A DNA stretch of 39,348 nucleotides, taken from Kiritimatiellia bacterium. GTDB taxonomy: Bacteria > Verrucomicrobiota > Kiritimatiellia > RFP12 > UBA1067. Positions 14,350 to 22,751 of this stretch are shown in pieces. Location of the stretch: the NCBI GenBank assembly GCA_017403825.1, contig JAFRDO010000036.1, positions 1 through 39,348 on the forward strand, written 5' to 3'. How positions within the stretch are numbered: the stretch's first letter is position 1; each line of letters opens with the position of its first letter. The notes beneath the pieces are model-generated. The model ran no database searches. It was given only the letters and a program-made list of their open reading frames with translations, and had not been told where the DNA came from. Both the position numbers and the translations under genes were made by a program.

Positions 14350-15867
14350 TCACCTGGCGTCTTCTCTGCGCCGCGGCGTGCCGCGGAACGCCACGGCGTA
14401 GGCGAACATCGCCACGAAGCAGATCGCTGGTATGAAGAAGGATGCGCGCAGCGCGCCGGACGATGTGCGCAGGTTGGCGTCCCATGTGAAGTCCATCATT
14501 GGCACGAGCTTGAAGAACACGCTTTCCTTCGCGCCTATCACGCTGGCCATCCACGGCGTGATGATGGCGCCGCCGAGTATGGCCATTATCATTCCGGGGC
14601 CGCCGAGCTTGAACCTTTTCGGGTCGAGCCCGCCGAGAGCGATGCCGTAGATCGTCGGGAAGAGTATCGCCATGAAGAGGCTTATGCCCATTAGCGCGAT
14701 GACGTTCGCCGAGAAGGGCACGCCGCATACGGAGAACAGTACGGTCGCCGGCAGGTATATCGTGCCGAAGCAGCAGACGAGGCCGAGCACGCAGTACGCC
14801 GCCATGATCTTCCACGGGGCGATCCACTTCATGGCGTAGGTGCCGGCCCAGCAGTTCGCGATGTGTATCGCTATCGCGAGAATGTAGTAGTTGGCCGACA
14901 CGTCCGGAGCGACGCCCAGTTCCTTCTGCCCGTAGACGTTCATCCACGTCCATACCGCTATTTGCATGCCGACGTACGCGAAGAGGGCGACGAGGCCGAG
15001 CGTGTAGCGGGGAGTCATCGCGAGCGCCTTGAGCGATTCGCGGTAGGAGGGCATGGCAAGTATGCAGACGAGCGGACCGATCATGCCGCAGAGCATCCAG
15101 GCGAGCTTGTCCATGTTCGGAAAAAGGATTCCGGTCAGGACGAACGGCAGGGCGGTCGCAACTACCGCCCCGGCCACGTGCAGGCACCGGCGGGAAAAGG
15201 GCGCGCGTTGCGTCCCGGTCTCGATTCTTGTCACTATCGGGTGCGTCAGGAAGTACGCCCATATCGCCAGCATCACGAGGCACAGCCCTACGTAGGGGAC
15301 GCATATCCACGTCAGCTCCGAGTGTACGATCGGGCGCAGCGCCTCCGGCGACATCGCCAGCCGCTCTTCTACCGTGGCGGGGTTCAGGTGGGCGAGTATC
15401 GCCTTTTGCGCTATGAATATGCCGACGATGGAGCCTACTGGGTTCATCGCCTGTGCGAAGTTTAGCCGTCGTATCGCGCTCGCCGGGTCGCCTAGGGCCA
15501 GCATGCAGGAGTTCGACGATGCCTCCAGTATCGCGCATCCGCCGGCGACGACGAATATGCCCACGAAGTAGAAGTCGAAGCTCTGCTTCATGCAGGCCGG
15601 TATGTACAGGAGCGCCCCGCACACGTAGACGCCGAGCCCGAGGAGTATGCCGGTTCTGAACGAGAATTCCTCCACGAGGATCGAGGTGAAGAGCGCAAGC
15701 ACGGCGTAAGCGCCGTAGAACGCGACCTGCACCAGCACGGCCCTGTCCTGGTCCATCGTGAAGATGCGCTGGAACGCCGGCACGAGATTGTCGGACATGT
15801 TGTTCACGAGGCCCCACAGCGCGAAGCATGTGACAAGCAGGAATACGGTCAGTCGTGAGTTCTTCAT
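14350..15867 (-). CDS. FucP-like sugar symporter (MFS)
   Basis: This 505-residue inner-membrane protein has about twelve hydrophobic segments. The N-terminal half resembles the fucose/hexose:H+ symporter branch of the MFS (ALWGLVNNMSDNLVPAFQRIF, then FAQAMNPVGSIVGIFIAQ). It should import a monosaccharide such as fucose or another hexose with protons. The start at 15867 has AAGGAG about 9 nt before it and forms an ATGA overlap with the upstream mutarotase-like gene, so the two are translationally coupled. The stop converges with the ABC ATPase, with only a short GTGAC/GTCAC palindrome spanning both stop codons. The exact sugar is unknown. Confidence 0.85.
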   Translation of the reverse strand: MKNSRLTVFLLVTCFALWGLVNNMSDNLVPAFQRIFTMDQDRAVLVQVAFYGAYAVLALFTSILVEEFSFRTGILLGLGVYVCGALLYIPACMKQSFDFYFVGIFVVAGGCAILEASSNSCMLALGDPASAIRRLNFAQAMNPVGSIVGIFIAQKAILAHLNPATVEERLAMSPEALRPIVHSELTWICVPYVGLCLVMLAIWAYFLTHPIVTRIETGTQRAPFSRRCLHVAGAVVATALPFVLTGILFPNMDKLAWMLCGMIGPLVCILAMPSYRESLKALAMTPRYTLGLVALFAYVGMQIAVWTWMNVYGQKELGVAPDVSANYYILAIAIHIANCWAGTYAMKWIAPWKIMAAYCVLGLVCCFGTIYLPATVLFSVCGVPFSANVIALMGISLFMAILFPTIYGIALGGLDPKRFKLGGPGMIMAILGGAIITPWMASVIGAKESVFFKLVPMMDFTWDANLRTSSGALRASFFIPAICFVAMFAYAVAFRGTPRRREDAR

Positions 15868-16748
15868 TCTGGTTTCTCCTTGCCCTCCGGGTCGGTTGCG
15901 GACGGGACTATCCTTATGCGGAGGAGATGCGTTCCGCCGGGCGGCAGCGACACCGTGCCGCTGCTGCCGACGGCGATCGGCTCGACGCAGACGAAACGCC
16001 GCCACGAATCGCCTGGAATGGTTCCGGGGCACAGCTTTTCGTAACCTGGGTTCCAGACGTTCACGGCGTCCGCGCCGAGGAACTCCACGGAGACGCGCCG
16101 CGTCGGTTCGGAAAGTCTGAAGACTGTCTCGGCGTTCCCGTTGACGTGGAAGATGCGGTCCAGGTAGTTCGTTACGGCGATTACGCCCCTCCACGTTCCG
16201 TTAGTCGGACTGGGGCAGCTCGGGTCGTCTTCGAAGTTGAGTCCGTCCGCCCCGTGCACGAGCACGTCGTCCCTTTCCGACACGCGGAAGTATGGGTGCA
16301 GTCCGGCGGAGAAGGCCATTTCGTTCGTGCCAGTGTTGCGGGTCTCCAGCGTCACTTCGAGCGCGTCAGGCGAAAGAGCGGCGCGATAGAGGAGGATGGC
16401 GCCGGACGCGGCGAGGCGCAGCACGAGGTTTGTTCGTGAGGCGCTTTGCGTCTCGAATCCGCCGCGCCATGCCGTGCCGTGGATGGCGCCGTCCGCATTC
16501 ACGCCGAACCAGGGCCAGCACACCGGCATGCCGCCGTGCGCCCAGTCGGGCGCGTCCAGCTGCGGCGGGTCGGCGTTCCAAAGCGTCTCAGTGCCTCCGA
16601 TGCAGAACGACATCACCCTCGCTGTTGCCGTGTCAACGGCGCAGGTGGCATTCCCGGATGCGAGCCGCACTACGCTGGCTCCGCCAACGCCTGGCGACAG
16701 CGTCGCGACAATCGCCGCGAAGTACAGCACATGCCATGTTTTCCTCAT
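15864..16748 (-). CDS. Exported aldose mutarotase-like protein (YeaD-type)
   Basis: This 294-residue protein resembles the aldose-epimerase/D-hexose-6-phosphate mutarotase family: GGMPVCWPWFG (the YeaD hallmark), HGTAWR, SAGLHPYFRV, NVWNPG and the late VCVEP carrying the likely catalytic glutamate. Unusually it begins with a signal peptide (MRKTWHVLYFAAIVATLSPGVGG). A periplasmic product would not meet phosphorylated sugars, so free-sugar anomers are the likelier substrate, fitting the coupled FucP-like symporter. The start at 16748 is chosen for the signal peptide and the promoter just before it; further upstream codons overlap the divergent helicase promoter. Confidence 0.85.
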   Translation of the reverse strand: MRKTWHVLYFAAIVATLSPGVGGASVVRLASGNATCAVDTATARVMSFCIGGTETLWNADPPQLDAPDWAHGGMPVCWPWFGVNADGAIHGTAWRGGFETQSASRTNLVLRLAASGAILLYRAALSPDALEVTLETRNTGTNEMAFSAGLHPYFRVSERDDVLVHGADGLNFEDDPSCPSPTNGTWRGVIAVTNYLDRIFHVNGNAETVFRLSEPTRRVSVEFLGADAVNVWNPGYEKLCPGTIPGDSWRRFVCVEPIAVGSSGTVSLPPGGTHLLRIRIVPSATDPEGKEKPE

Positions 16749-16755
16749 GGCGGAT

Positions 16756-16761
16756 ATTCTA
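16756..16761 (-). promoter_or_regulatory. -10 element of the mutarotase-symporter operon
   Basis: TAGAAT on the minus strand, followed by 7 nt and the ATG at 16748, predicting a leaderless transcript. Unlike most promoters here it lacks the TG of an extended -10. Confidence 0.5.
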
Positions 16762-16809
16762 CTAAATCCGCCCTTGCGCTTCAATCCGCAGGCACGGTCG
16801 GTTTTGTTT

Positions 16810-16818
16810 TGGTATAAT
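16810..16818 (+). promoter_or_regulatory. Extended -10 of the helicase gene
   Basis: TGGTATAAT within TTTTGGTATAAT. Only 7 nt separate it from the ATG at 16826, so the transcript should start at or next to the start codon (leaderless); no ribosome binding site is present. Confidence 0.7.
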
Positions 16819-16825
16819 TGACGGC

Positions 16826-19800
16826 ATGGAAGACAACATTGCAAGTCGCGTCACGCGGTGGACGCAGAAACTCCTGGACCTTTCGCTCAGAAACCGGCTG
16901 CTCAACGCCAGGGATTCGAGACAGCTGCTGCCTCTCGCGACGGATTCGCTCGCCGCGCTCGAAGACCGCCTCGCGGCGGACCGTCCGGTCGCGATAGAGT
17001 CGGCTGGTGCGCGGAAGACCGCGGCCGATGCGCTCGTTACTACACTCTCCGAGGACGATGCCGGCCGTCGCCTTAAGGAACTGCACCGCCTCGCCAAGAC
17101 CGACCTTGAGGAGAGCGGCGTCAACGCGCTCTACCTGGCGCTCGGCTTCCTGGCATGGCGACAGCAGGGCGCGAACGCTAAGGAGTACCGTGCGCCTATC
17201 CTTCTTATGCCGGTGCGCCTGACACGCCGGAACGTGCGGGAAGGCTATTCCGTCTCGCGTCTCGACGAGGACACCGCGCTCAACGCTACGCTCGTAGAGT
17301 TCCTCCGCGTCGAGTTCGGGATTTCCGTTGAGGGCGTCGATCCTCTTCCGGAGGACGAGTCTGGCGTGGACGTCGAAAAGGTGATGGAGGCGTTTCGCAA
17401 GGCGACGGCCGGCATGGACGGTTGGTCGGTTGTGCAGGACGCCGCGCTCGGGCACTTCTCGTTCGGCAAGTTCGTGATGTGGAAAGACCTTTCCTCCCGT
17501 GCCGACCGCCTTGCCGCGCATCCGTTGGTTGCGCATCTCATGAAGGGCGGCGGCGACTATGACGACGGAGTTACGGTCTTTCCGCCCGAAGACGTTGCCG
17601 CGCACGTCAGGTACGGGGAGCTATTCACGCCGCTCTCCGCCGACTCGTCGCAGCTTGCGGCGGTCCTGTACTCGGCGGCGGGCAAGTCGTTCGTCTTGCA
17701 CGGACCGCCCGGCACCGGCAAGTCGCAGACCATAACGAACCTCATAGCGCACAACCTTGCGCTTGGACGCAAGGTGCTATTCGTCTCCGAAAAGAAGGCC
17801 GCGCTCGACGTGGTCCACCGCAGGCTTTCGTCCATCGGCCTCAAGCCGTTCTGTCTGGAGCTTCATTCCAACAAGTCCGGCAAGGCCGAGGTTCTTGCGC
17901 AGTTCAAGGAGGCTCTCGATTTCGTGGACAAGGGCGTTCCCAACGAGTGGAACAGGACCGTGGAGCAGATTGCACGATGCCGCGCCGAACTGGACGCGCC
18001 TGTCGCGGCGCTGCACAGGCGCCAGCCCAACGGGCTTACCGCCTACGACTGCTTCGCGTCCCGGATCGCCGGCGGTCCGAAGTTCTTTCCGATATCCGGC
18101 GCGAGATGCTCTGGCCGGACGGAGCGTGAGGTCGCGGACGCGCGGGAGCGCGTCGTACAGGCCGCCGCCGACTGGCGCGGCACTACGCCCGAGGCGTTCG
18201 CCGCGCTCGGCATCGTCAGCACGTTTCAGTGGAATCCGGCGGCCGAGGATGAGATGCGCGGCAAGCTTGCTGCGCTTCGGACGAAGGGGAACTTCGCGCG
18301 CGGGCTCTCCGTGCTGTTCGGCGCGAAGGGGGCGGTGCGTTTCGCGGACGGCGGCGCGCGGCGTTTCGACGGCTTCCGCGCGGACTTCGCCGCGAAGCTT
18401 GACGCGGCGATTGCGGCGCTGGGCGAGTCACGCGGCGTCATGCGCTACCGCGAGTCGATGCGTTCGGCCGCAGAACTTGTCGGCGGCGGGTTCGCCGCGG
18501 CGCTGGAGGGCGGTACGCTCGATCCGCAAGACGCTGGAGAAGCGTTCGACAGGTCGATTGCCGAAGCAACGCTCAACGAGATACTCCGCGCCGAGCCCGC
18601 GCTCGCGTCCTTCGCCGGGCTGAGGCGTGAGGAACAGGTCATTGAGTTCCGGAGGCTTGACGCTGAGTACGCTGAGCTGTCGAGGCACGCCGTCCGCGCG
18701 AGGCTTGCTGCCGCGCTGCCGCTCGGACGGCTCGGCGACTGCCCCGACGGATGCGAGCTGGGCGTCGTCCGCCGCGAATGCGCGAAGAAGGCGCGCCACA
18801 AGCCTGTCCGGCAGCTACTGGCCGAGGCGCGCGGAGTCGTGTCGCGCCTCAAGCCGTGCTTCCTGATGAGTCCGCTGTCGGTCGCGCAGTACCTGCCGGC
18901 CGAGGCGACGTTCGACATGGTCGTGTTCGACGAGGCGTCGCAGATTCCTGTCTGGGACGCGATCGGCGTGATTGCCCGCGCGAAGCAGTGCGTAGTCGTC
19001 GGCGATCCGAAGCAGATGCCGCCGACGAACTTCTTCCAGAAGGGAGAGACCGACGATGACGAGGACGCCGCCGAGGACCTTGAAAGCATACTGGACGAGT
19101 GCCTGGCGGCAGGACTCAGCTCCGCCTACCTCAGCTGGCACTACCGCAGCCGCCACGAGTCGCTGATCGCCTTTTCCAACCACAACTACTACGACGATCG
19201 GCTCAGCACGTTCCCGGCGGCGAAGTCGTCGCCGAGGCTCGGCGTCGCGTACCGCTACATTGAAGGCGGCGTCTACGACGCCAAGGCGAGCCGCACCAAC
19301 AGGGCGGAGGCCGAGGCGCTCGTGGATTATGTCTTCGAGCGTCTTTCCGACCCCGCGTGGAAGCGGCGCAGCGCGGGTGTCGTGACGTTCTCGATGGCGC
19401 AGAAGAACCTTGTCGAGGACCTTTTCGAAGAGCGCCGCGCGGCGAATCCGTCGTTCGAGGACTGCTTCACCGACGATTGCGACGAACCGTTCTTCGTCAA
19501 GAACCTGGAGAACGTTCAGGGCGACGAGCGCGACGTGATACTCTTCTCTGTAGGATACGCGAAGGGGCCGGACGGCAAGTTCCTGATGAACTTCGGTCCG
19601 CTGAACCGTTCCGGCGGCGAGCGTCGGCTCAACGTTGCCGTGACGCGCGCGAAGGAGCAGGTTGTCGTGTTCGCGTCCTGCAAGGGCTCGGAGATCGACC
19701 TCTCTCGCACCAAGGCGACTGGCGCGGCGCACCTGAAGGCGTTCCTTGAGTACGCCGAGCGTGGCGGCGTTTCTGCGGCTGACGCCGGGGGCGAGGCGCA

Positions 19801-20383
19801 CCGCGACCGGTTCGCGGACGAGGTGGCGGCGTTTCTCGTGTCGAAAGGATACTCCATCGAACGGAACGTGGGGTGTTCTGGCTGCCGCATCGACATCGGC
19901 GTGGCGAACCCTGAGAAGGAAGGGGTGTACCTTGCTGCTGTCGAATGCGACGGCGACTCGTATGCGTCCGCGCTCACGGTGCGCGACCGCGACGAGCTGA
20001 GAGCGTTGGTGCTGCGTTCGCTCGGGTGGAACACCGTGCGCGTATGGGCTGCGGACTGGGCGCTCGACCGGGCGCGCGGCGAGGAGCGGCTTATCAAGGA
20101 GCTGGAGGCGGCGGCCCGTGCGCCGGACGGCCTGCTGCCTGAGCCGAAGTTCACTCCCGAAGTGACGTTCCCGCGCCGCCGCGCTGCTTCCTCCGCCGAG
20201 ACGCCGCGCATTTCGCTGGACACGCTCCCGAACGACCGGCTCCGAGCAATGATGGCCGAGGTGGAGCGCGACCTTGGCGCGTGCGAGCCCGACACCCTCT
20301 ATCGCGAGACGGCGCGGCGCTTCGGCTACAAGACGCTGTCGCCGAAGGCCAGGCAACGGCTGGAGGGCGTTCGCCGCGTCTGA
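16826..20383 (+). CDS. DUF4011-type SF1 helicase with C-terminal nuclease
   Basis: This 1185-residue protein opens with the DUF4011 signature (VTRWTQKLLDLSLRNRLLN) and has an SF1/UPF1-like helicase core. Landmarks are Walker A GPPGTGKSQT (about 292-301), FDEASQIP (about 697), VVGDPKQMPPT (about 725), WHYRSRHESL (about 767), VQGDERDVILFS (about 897) and NVAVTRAKEQ (about 930). A restriction-endonuclease-like domain follows (about 993-1085) with RIDIGV and the AVECDGDSY motif, as in the Vsr/MTES_1575-type nucleases of this family. It closes with a short tail. Proteins of this architecture include the Hhe single-gene anti-phage system, so defence is a reasonable guess. It is shorter than many relatives, stands alone, and matches the chromosome in GC. 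Confidence 0.87.
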   Translation: MEDNIASRVTRWTQKLLDLSLRNRLLNARDSRQLLPLATDSLAALEDRLAADRPVAIESAGARKTAADALVTTLSEDDAGRRLKELHRLAKTDLEESGVNALYLALGFLAWRQQGANAKEYRAPILLMPVRLTRRNVREGYSVSRLDEDTALNATLVEFLRVEFGISVEGVDPLPEDESGVDVEKVMEAFRKATAGMDGWSVVQDAALGHFSFGKFVMWKDLSSRADRLAAHPLVAHLMKGGGDYDDGVTVFPPEDVAAHVRYGELFTPLSADSSQLAAVLYSAAGKSFVLHGPPGTGKSQTITNLIAHNLALGRKVLFVSEKKAALDVVHRRLSSIGLKPFCLELHSNKSGKAEVLAQFKEALDFVDKGVPNEWNRTVEQIARCRAELDAPVAALHRRQPNGLTAYDCFASRIAGGPKFFPISGARCSGRTEREVADARERVVQAAADWRGTTPEAFAALGIVSTFQWNPAAEDEMRGKLAALRTKGNFARGLSVLFGAKGAVRFADGGARRFDGFRADFAAKLDAAIAALGESRGVMRYRESMRSAAELVGGGFAAALEGGTLDPQDAGEAFDRSIAEATLNEILRAEPALASFAGLRREEQVIEFRRLDAEYAELSRHAVRARLAAALPLGRLGDCPDGCELGVVRRECAKKARHKPVRQLLAEARGVVSRLKPCFLMSPLSVAQYLPAEATFDMVVFDEASQIPVWDAIGVIARAKQCVVVGDPKQMPPTNFFQKGETDDDEDAAEDLESILDECLAAGLSSAYLSWHYRSRHESLIAFSNHNYYDDRLSTFPAAKSSPRLGVAYRYIEGGVYDAKASRTNRAEAEALVDYVFERLSDPAWKRRSAGVVTFSMAQKNLVEDLFEERRAANPSFEDCFTDDCDEPFFVKNLENVQGDERDVILFSVGYAKGPDGKFLMNFGPLNRSGGERRLNVAVTRAKEQVVVFASCKGSEIDLSRTKATGAAHLKAFLEYAERGGVSAADAGGEAHRDRFADEVAAFLVSKGYSIERNVGCSGCRIDIGVANPEKEGVYLAAVECDGDSYASALTVRDRDELRALVLRSLGWNTVRVWAADWALDRARGEERLIKELEAAARAPDGLLPEPKFTPEVTFPRRRAASSAETPRISLDTLPNDRLRAMMAEVERDLGACEPDTLYRETARRFGYKTLSPKARQRLEGVRRV

Positions 20384-20421
20384 TGCCGCAGTGTGCGTCC
20401 GGATTTGATATAATTGCGGCA
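20384..20421. repeat. 7-bp inverted repeat around a promoter
   Basis: TGCCGCA (20384-20390) and TGCGGCA (20415-20421) flank the -10 region of the next gene. The spacing puts the second arm at the predicted transcription start, so it could be an operator or a weak hairpin. Confidence 0.3.
20406..20414 (+). promoter_or_regulatory. Extended -10 of the UDG-like/pyr genes
   Basis: TGATATAAT within ATTTGATATAAT. The ATG at 20432 is 17 nt further on, giving a leader of about 10 nt. No -35 is visible. Confidence 0.65.
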
Positions 20422-20431
20422 TATAGTCGAG

Positions 20432-21007
20432 ATGGACATCGTCGAATACCTGCTGGACGGACTGGAGGCGGAGCTTGCGCTGGAGCGCGAGCTTGGCGTC
20501 CGTTCCGTTCCGATCGACCGTTCGCTGCTGGAGCCTCCTTCTGCCGAACCGCCGGTCCAGGTCGCTCCGGCGGCGCCTGCCGCGCCACGCAGTGCGCATG
20601 CGCCCGATGCGGCGCACGTGACGAAGCCATCGCAGCCGCCGCCGACGGGCCGGTTCGACTTCGTCTTTCTCCATGACCGTCCGCTGTCGGAGAAGGGCGT
20701 CGAGATGATGGCGAAGATCATCGTGGCGTTGGGGCGGACCGCGGAGACGGCGCCGATAATTCTGGGGACTCCGCTTCCCGAGGCTAAGGTGTACGTCGTG
20801 CTGGGCGGACTCGCCCTGCGCAAGTTCTTCCCTGAGCTGCGGGGCAGTCCCGGACAGTGGCTGAAGGCGTCGAACGGAGCGGACGTGCTGGTGTCGAATT
20901 CCCCGGAGTACATCCTTCGCTTTGATGACGCTTCACCGGAATTGAAGACGATCAAGGCGAACATGTGGAGAAACCTTAAGGCAGTCAGGCAGAGGTTCGG
21001 AAAATGA
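20432..21007 (+). CDS. UDG-superfamily-like protein of unknown activity
   Basis: This 191-residue protein has an N-terminal helix, a Pro/Ala-rich linker (about 34-72) and a C-terminal domain laid out like family 4 uracil-DNA glycosylases: KVYVVLGGLALRKFF (119-133), LRGSPGQWL, VLVSNSPEYILRF (152-164) and WRNLKAVRQRF at the end. The catalytic signatures are missing: no GEAPG loop (VFLHDRPLSEKG instead) and the usual HPS/HPA appears as SPEY. It is probably not an active glycosylase. A comparable domain without catalysis occurs in the HolD (psi) subunit of DNA polymerase III, so a replication or scaffold role is conceivable. ATG 20432 is chosen from the promoter position. It overlaps pyrK by 4 bp. 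Confidence 0.6.
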   Translation: MDIVEYLLDGLEAELALERELGVRSVPIDRSLLEPPSAEPPVQVAPAAPAAPRSAHAPDAAHVTKPSQPPPTGRFDFVFLHDRPLSEKGVEMMAKIIVALGRTAETAPIILGTPLPEAKVYVVLGGLALRKFFPELRGSPGQWLKASNGADVLVSNSPEYILRFDDASPELKTIKANMWRNLKAVRQRFGK

Positions 21008-21792
21008 CGGATGAGAAAAGCACAGTAGTCAGTCATGAGGAAATAGGCTCCGGCTACCGTCGTCTCGTGGTCGAGGCGCCGGCGCTGGCGGAGGCGGTGA
21101 CGCCGGGGCAGTTCGTGCATGTGCGCGTTCCTGCGCTGGAGGCAAGCGCGTTGCGCCGTCCGTTCAGCGTGTTCGACGCGGAGGGCGGACGGATTACGAT
21201 CCTTTACAAGGAGGTCGGCCGCGGAACCGCCGCGCTCGGGCAAGTTCGCCCGGGCGATGCGCTGAACGTGATGGGTCCGCTCGGACGCGGGTTCCCGGAG
21301 AAATGCGACGGGGCGGCCCTGCTCGTCGGCGGGGGCTATGGCGTGGCTCCTCTCTATTTTCTCGCAAAGAGGCTTGTCGCTTCCGGAGCAGCCGCCGGGC
21401 CGGTGAAGCTTTTCGCCGGTGGACGCACGAAGGCGGACCTTCTGGCCATCGACCGCTTCGAGGCGCTCGGAGGCGTAGAGGTGCGCCTTGCGACGAACGA
21501 CGGCAGCGCCGGCGTGAAGGGGCTTGTCACCGATCCGCTTGACGACGAGCTGATCAGCCTCAGGAACGCTGGCTCGCGGTTCGAGATATTCGCGTGCGGT
21601 CCGGATCCCATGCTCAGGGCCGTCGCAATGCGCGCGACGGGAACAGGGGCGAAGGGGTGGATTTCGATGGATCGCCACATGATCTGCGGCGTCGGCGTGT
21701 GCTACGCCTGCATTCAGAAGACCGTGCGCGGCAATTCGCGGTGCTGCGTGGAGGGTCCGGTGTTCGCTGCGGAAGACCTTGTGTGGGATTAG
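21004..21792 (+). CDS. pyrK: Dihydroorotate dehydrogenase electron-transfer subunit
   Basis: PyrK passes electrons from the PyrD flavin to NAD+ in pyrimidine synthesis. This 262-residue protein has a ferredoxin-reductase-like FAD domain (RRPFSVFD near 57-64), an NAD-binding domain (LLVGGGYGVAPLYFLA, later FACGPDPM) and the C-terminal 2Fe-2S ligands in CGVGVCYAC plus a later Cys (RCCVEGPVF). It overlaps the preceding gene (ATGA) and is followed 4 bp later by pyrD, so the holoenzyme is the NAD-dependent class 1B type. Confidence 0.93.
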   Translation: MTDEKSTVVSHEEIGSGYRRLVVEAPALAEAVTPGQFVHVRVPALEASALRRPFSVFDAEGGRITILYKEVGRGTAALGQVRPGDALNVMGPLGRGFPEKCDGAALLVGGGYGVAPLYFLAKRLVASGAAAGPVKLFAGGRTKADLLAIDRFEALGGVEVRLATNDGSAGVKGLVTDPLDDELISLRNAGSRFEIFACGPDPMLRAVAMRATGTGAKGWISMDRHMICGVGVCYACIQKTVRGNSRCCVEGPVFAAEDLVWD

Positions 21793-21796
21793 AAAG

Positions 21797-22711
21797 ATGA
21801 CAGACACCAAAGTAAACCTGGGCGGACTCGAGATGCCGACGCCGGTGGCTGCGGCCAGCGGCACGTTCGGATACGGATTCGAGTATCTTGGAGCGGTCGA
21901 TTACTCCAAGCTCGGCGCAGTTACGGCGAAGGGCATTCGCACGGAGCCCTGGCCCGGCAATGCGATGCCGCGCCACTGCGAGGTGCCAGGCGGGCTTGTC
22001 AACGCGATCGGCCTGCAGGGGACGGGCGTTGATCACTTCCTCGAGTACACTGTGCCGTGGTACCGTCAGCAGGTTGCGGGCGTTCCGCTCGTGGCGAACA
22101 TCTGGGGTGCATCGGTCGAGGGTTACGCGGAAGTAGCGGCGAAGATGGGGGACAGCGTCGACGCAATCGAGATGAACGTCTCGTGTCCGAACGTCAAGGC
22201 CGGCGGGCACACCTTCGGCCAGGACCCAGCCGTGCTGGGCGAAGTCGTGGCGGCGGTGCGCAAGGCGACCAGGCTGCCGCTTCTCGTCAAGCTTGCGCCG
22301 AACGTGCCGTCGATAGTGCCCTACGTCAAGGCGTGCGAAGACGCGGGCGCGGATGCGCTCTCGCTGATAAACACCATTCCTGCGATGGTCATCGACATCG
22401 AGCGGCGCGTGCCGGTGCTGGCCAACGTGACTGGCGGGCTTTCGGGCCGCGGGATCCACCCTGCGGCGGTGAAGCTTGTCTACGACGCGCACCGCGCAAC
22501 GAAGCTGCCGATACTGGCGATGGGTGGCGTGTATGGGGCGAAGGACGCGATAGAGTTCCTGCTTGCGGGAGCGACTGCGGTGGCGGTCGGGACCGCGACG
22601 TTCACTAACCCCGGCGTTATCGCCGAGGTCTATGACGGCATCGTCACCTATTGCGAGCGGCAGGGGTTTGCGTCGGTACGCGATCTCGTCGGCGCGCTCA
22701 AGGAAGGCTGA
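21797..22711 (+). CDS. pyrD: Dihydroorotate dehydrogenase catalytic subunit (class 1B)
   Basis: This cytosolic FMN enzyme oxidises dihydroorotate to orotate. The 304-residue TIM barrel shows AAASGTFGYG, the substrate loop NAIGLQG, NVSCPNVK with the class 1B catalytic cysteine in the following loop region (here the loop is KAGGHTFGQDP), VKLAPNV, NTIPAMVID and the phosphate-binding GGVYGAKDA and GTATFTNP. The ATG at 21797 fits the family start; a GTG 18 nt earlier overlaps pyrK and is less likely. It is coupled to pyrK. Confidence 0.93.
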   Translation: MTDTKVNLGGLEMPTPVAAASGTFGYGFEYLGAVDYSKLGAVTAKGIRTEPWPGNAMPRHCEVPGGLVNAIGLQGTGVDHFLEYTVPWYRQQVAGVPLVANIWGASVEGYAEVAAKMGDSVDAIEMNVSCPNVKAGGHTFGQDPAVLGEVVAAVRKATRLPLLVKLAPNVPSIVPYVKACEDAGADALSLINTIPAMVIDIERRVPVLANVTGGLSGRGIHPAAVKLVYDAHRATKLPILAMGGVYGAKDAIEFLLAGATAVAVGTATFTNPGVIAEVYDGIVTYCERQGFASVRDLVGALKEG

Positions 22712-22736
22712 AGCCGGAATGCGCTGGCGCGAACTA

Positions 22737-22745
22737 TGCTATAAT
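22737..22745 (+). promoter_or_regulatory. Extended -10 of the lipoprotein gene
   Basis: TGCTATAAT, followed by only 6 nt before the ATG at 22752; a leaderless mRNA is expected. Confidence 0.65.
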
Positions 22746-22751
22746 ATGCGT

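Noticed and set aside
18815..20674. 619-codon open frame antisense to the helicase
   Set aside because: Low-complexity Arg/Val-rich translation opposite conserved helicase motifs; shadow frame.
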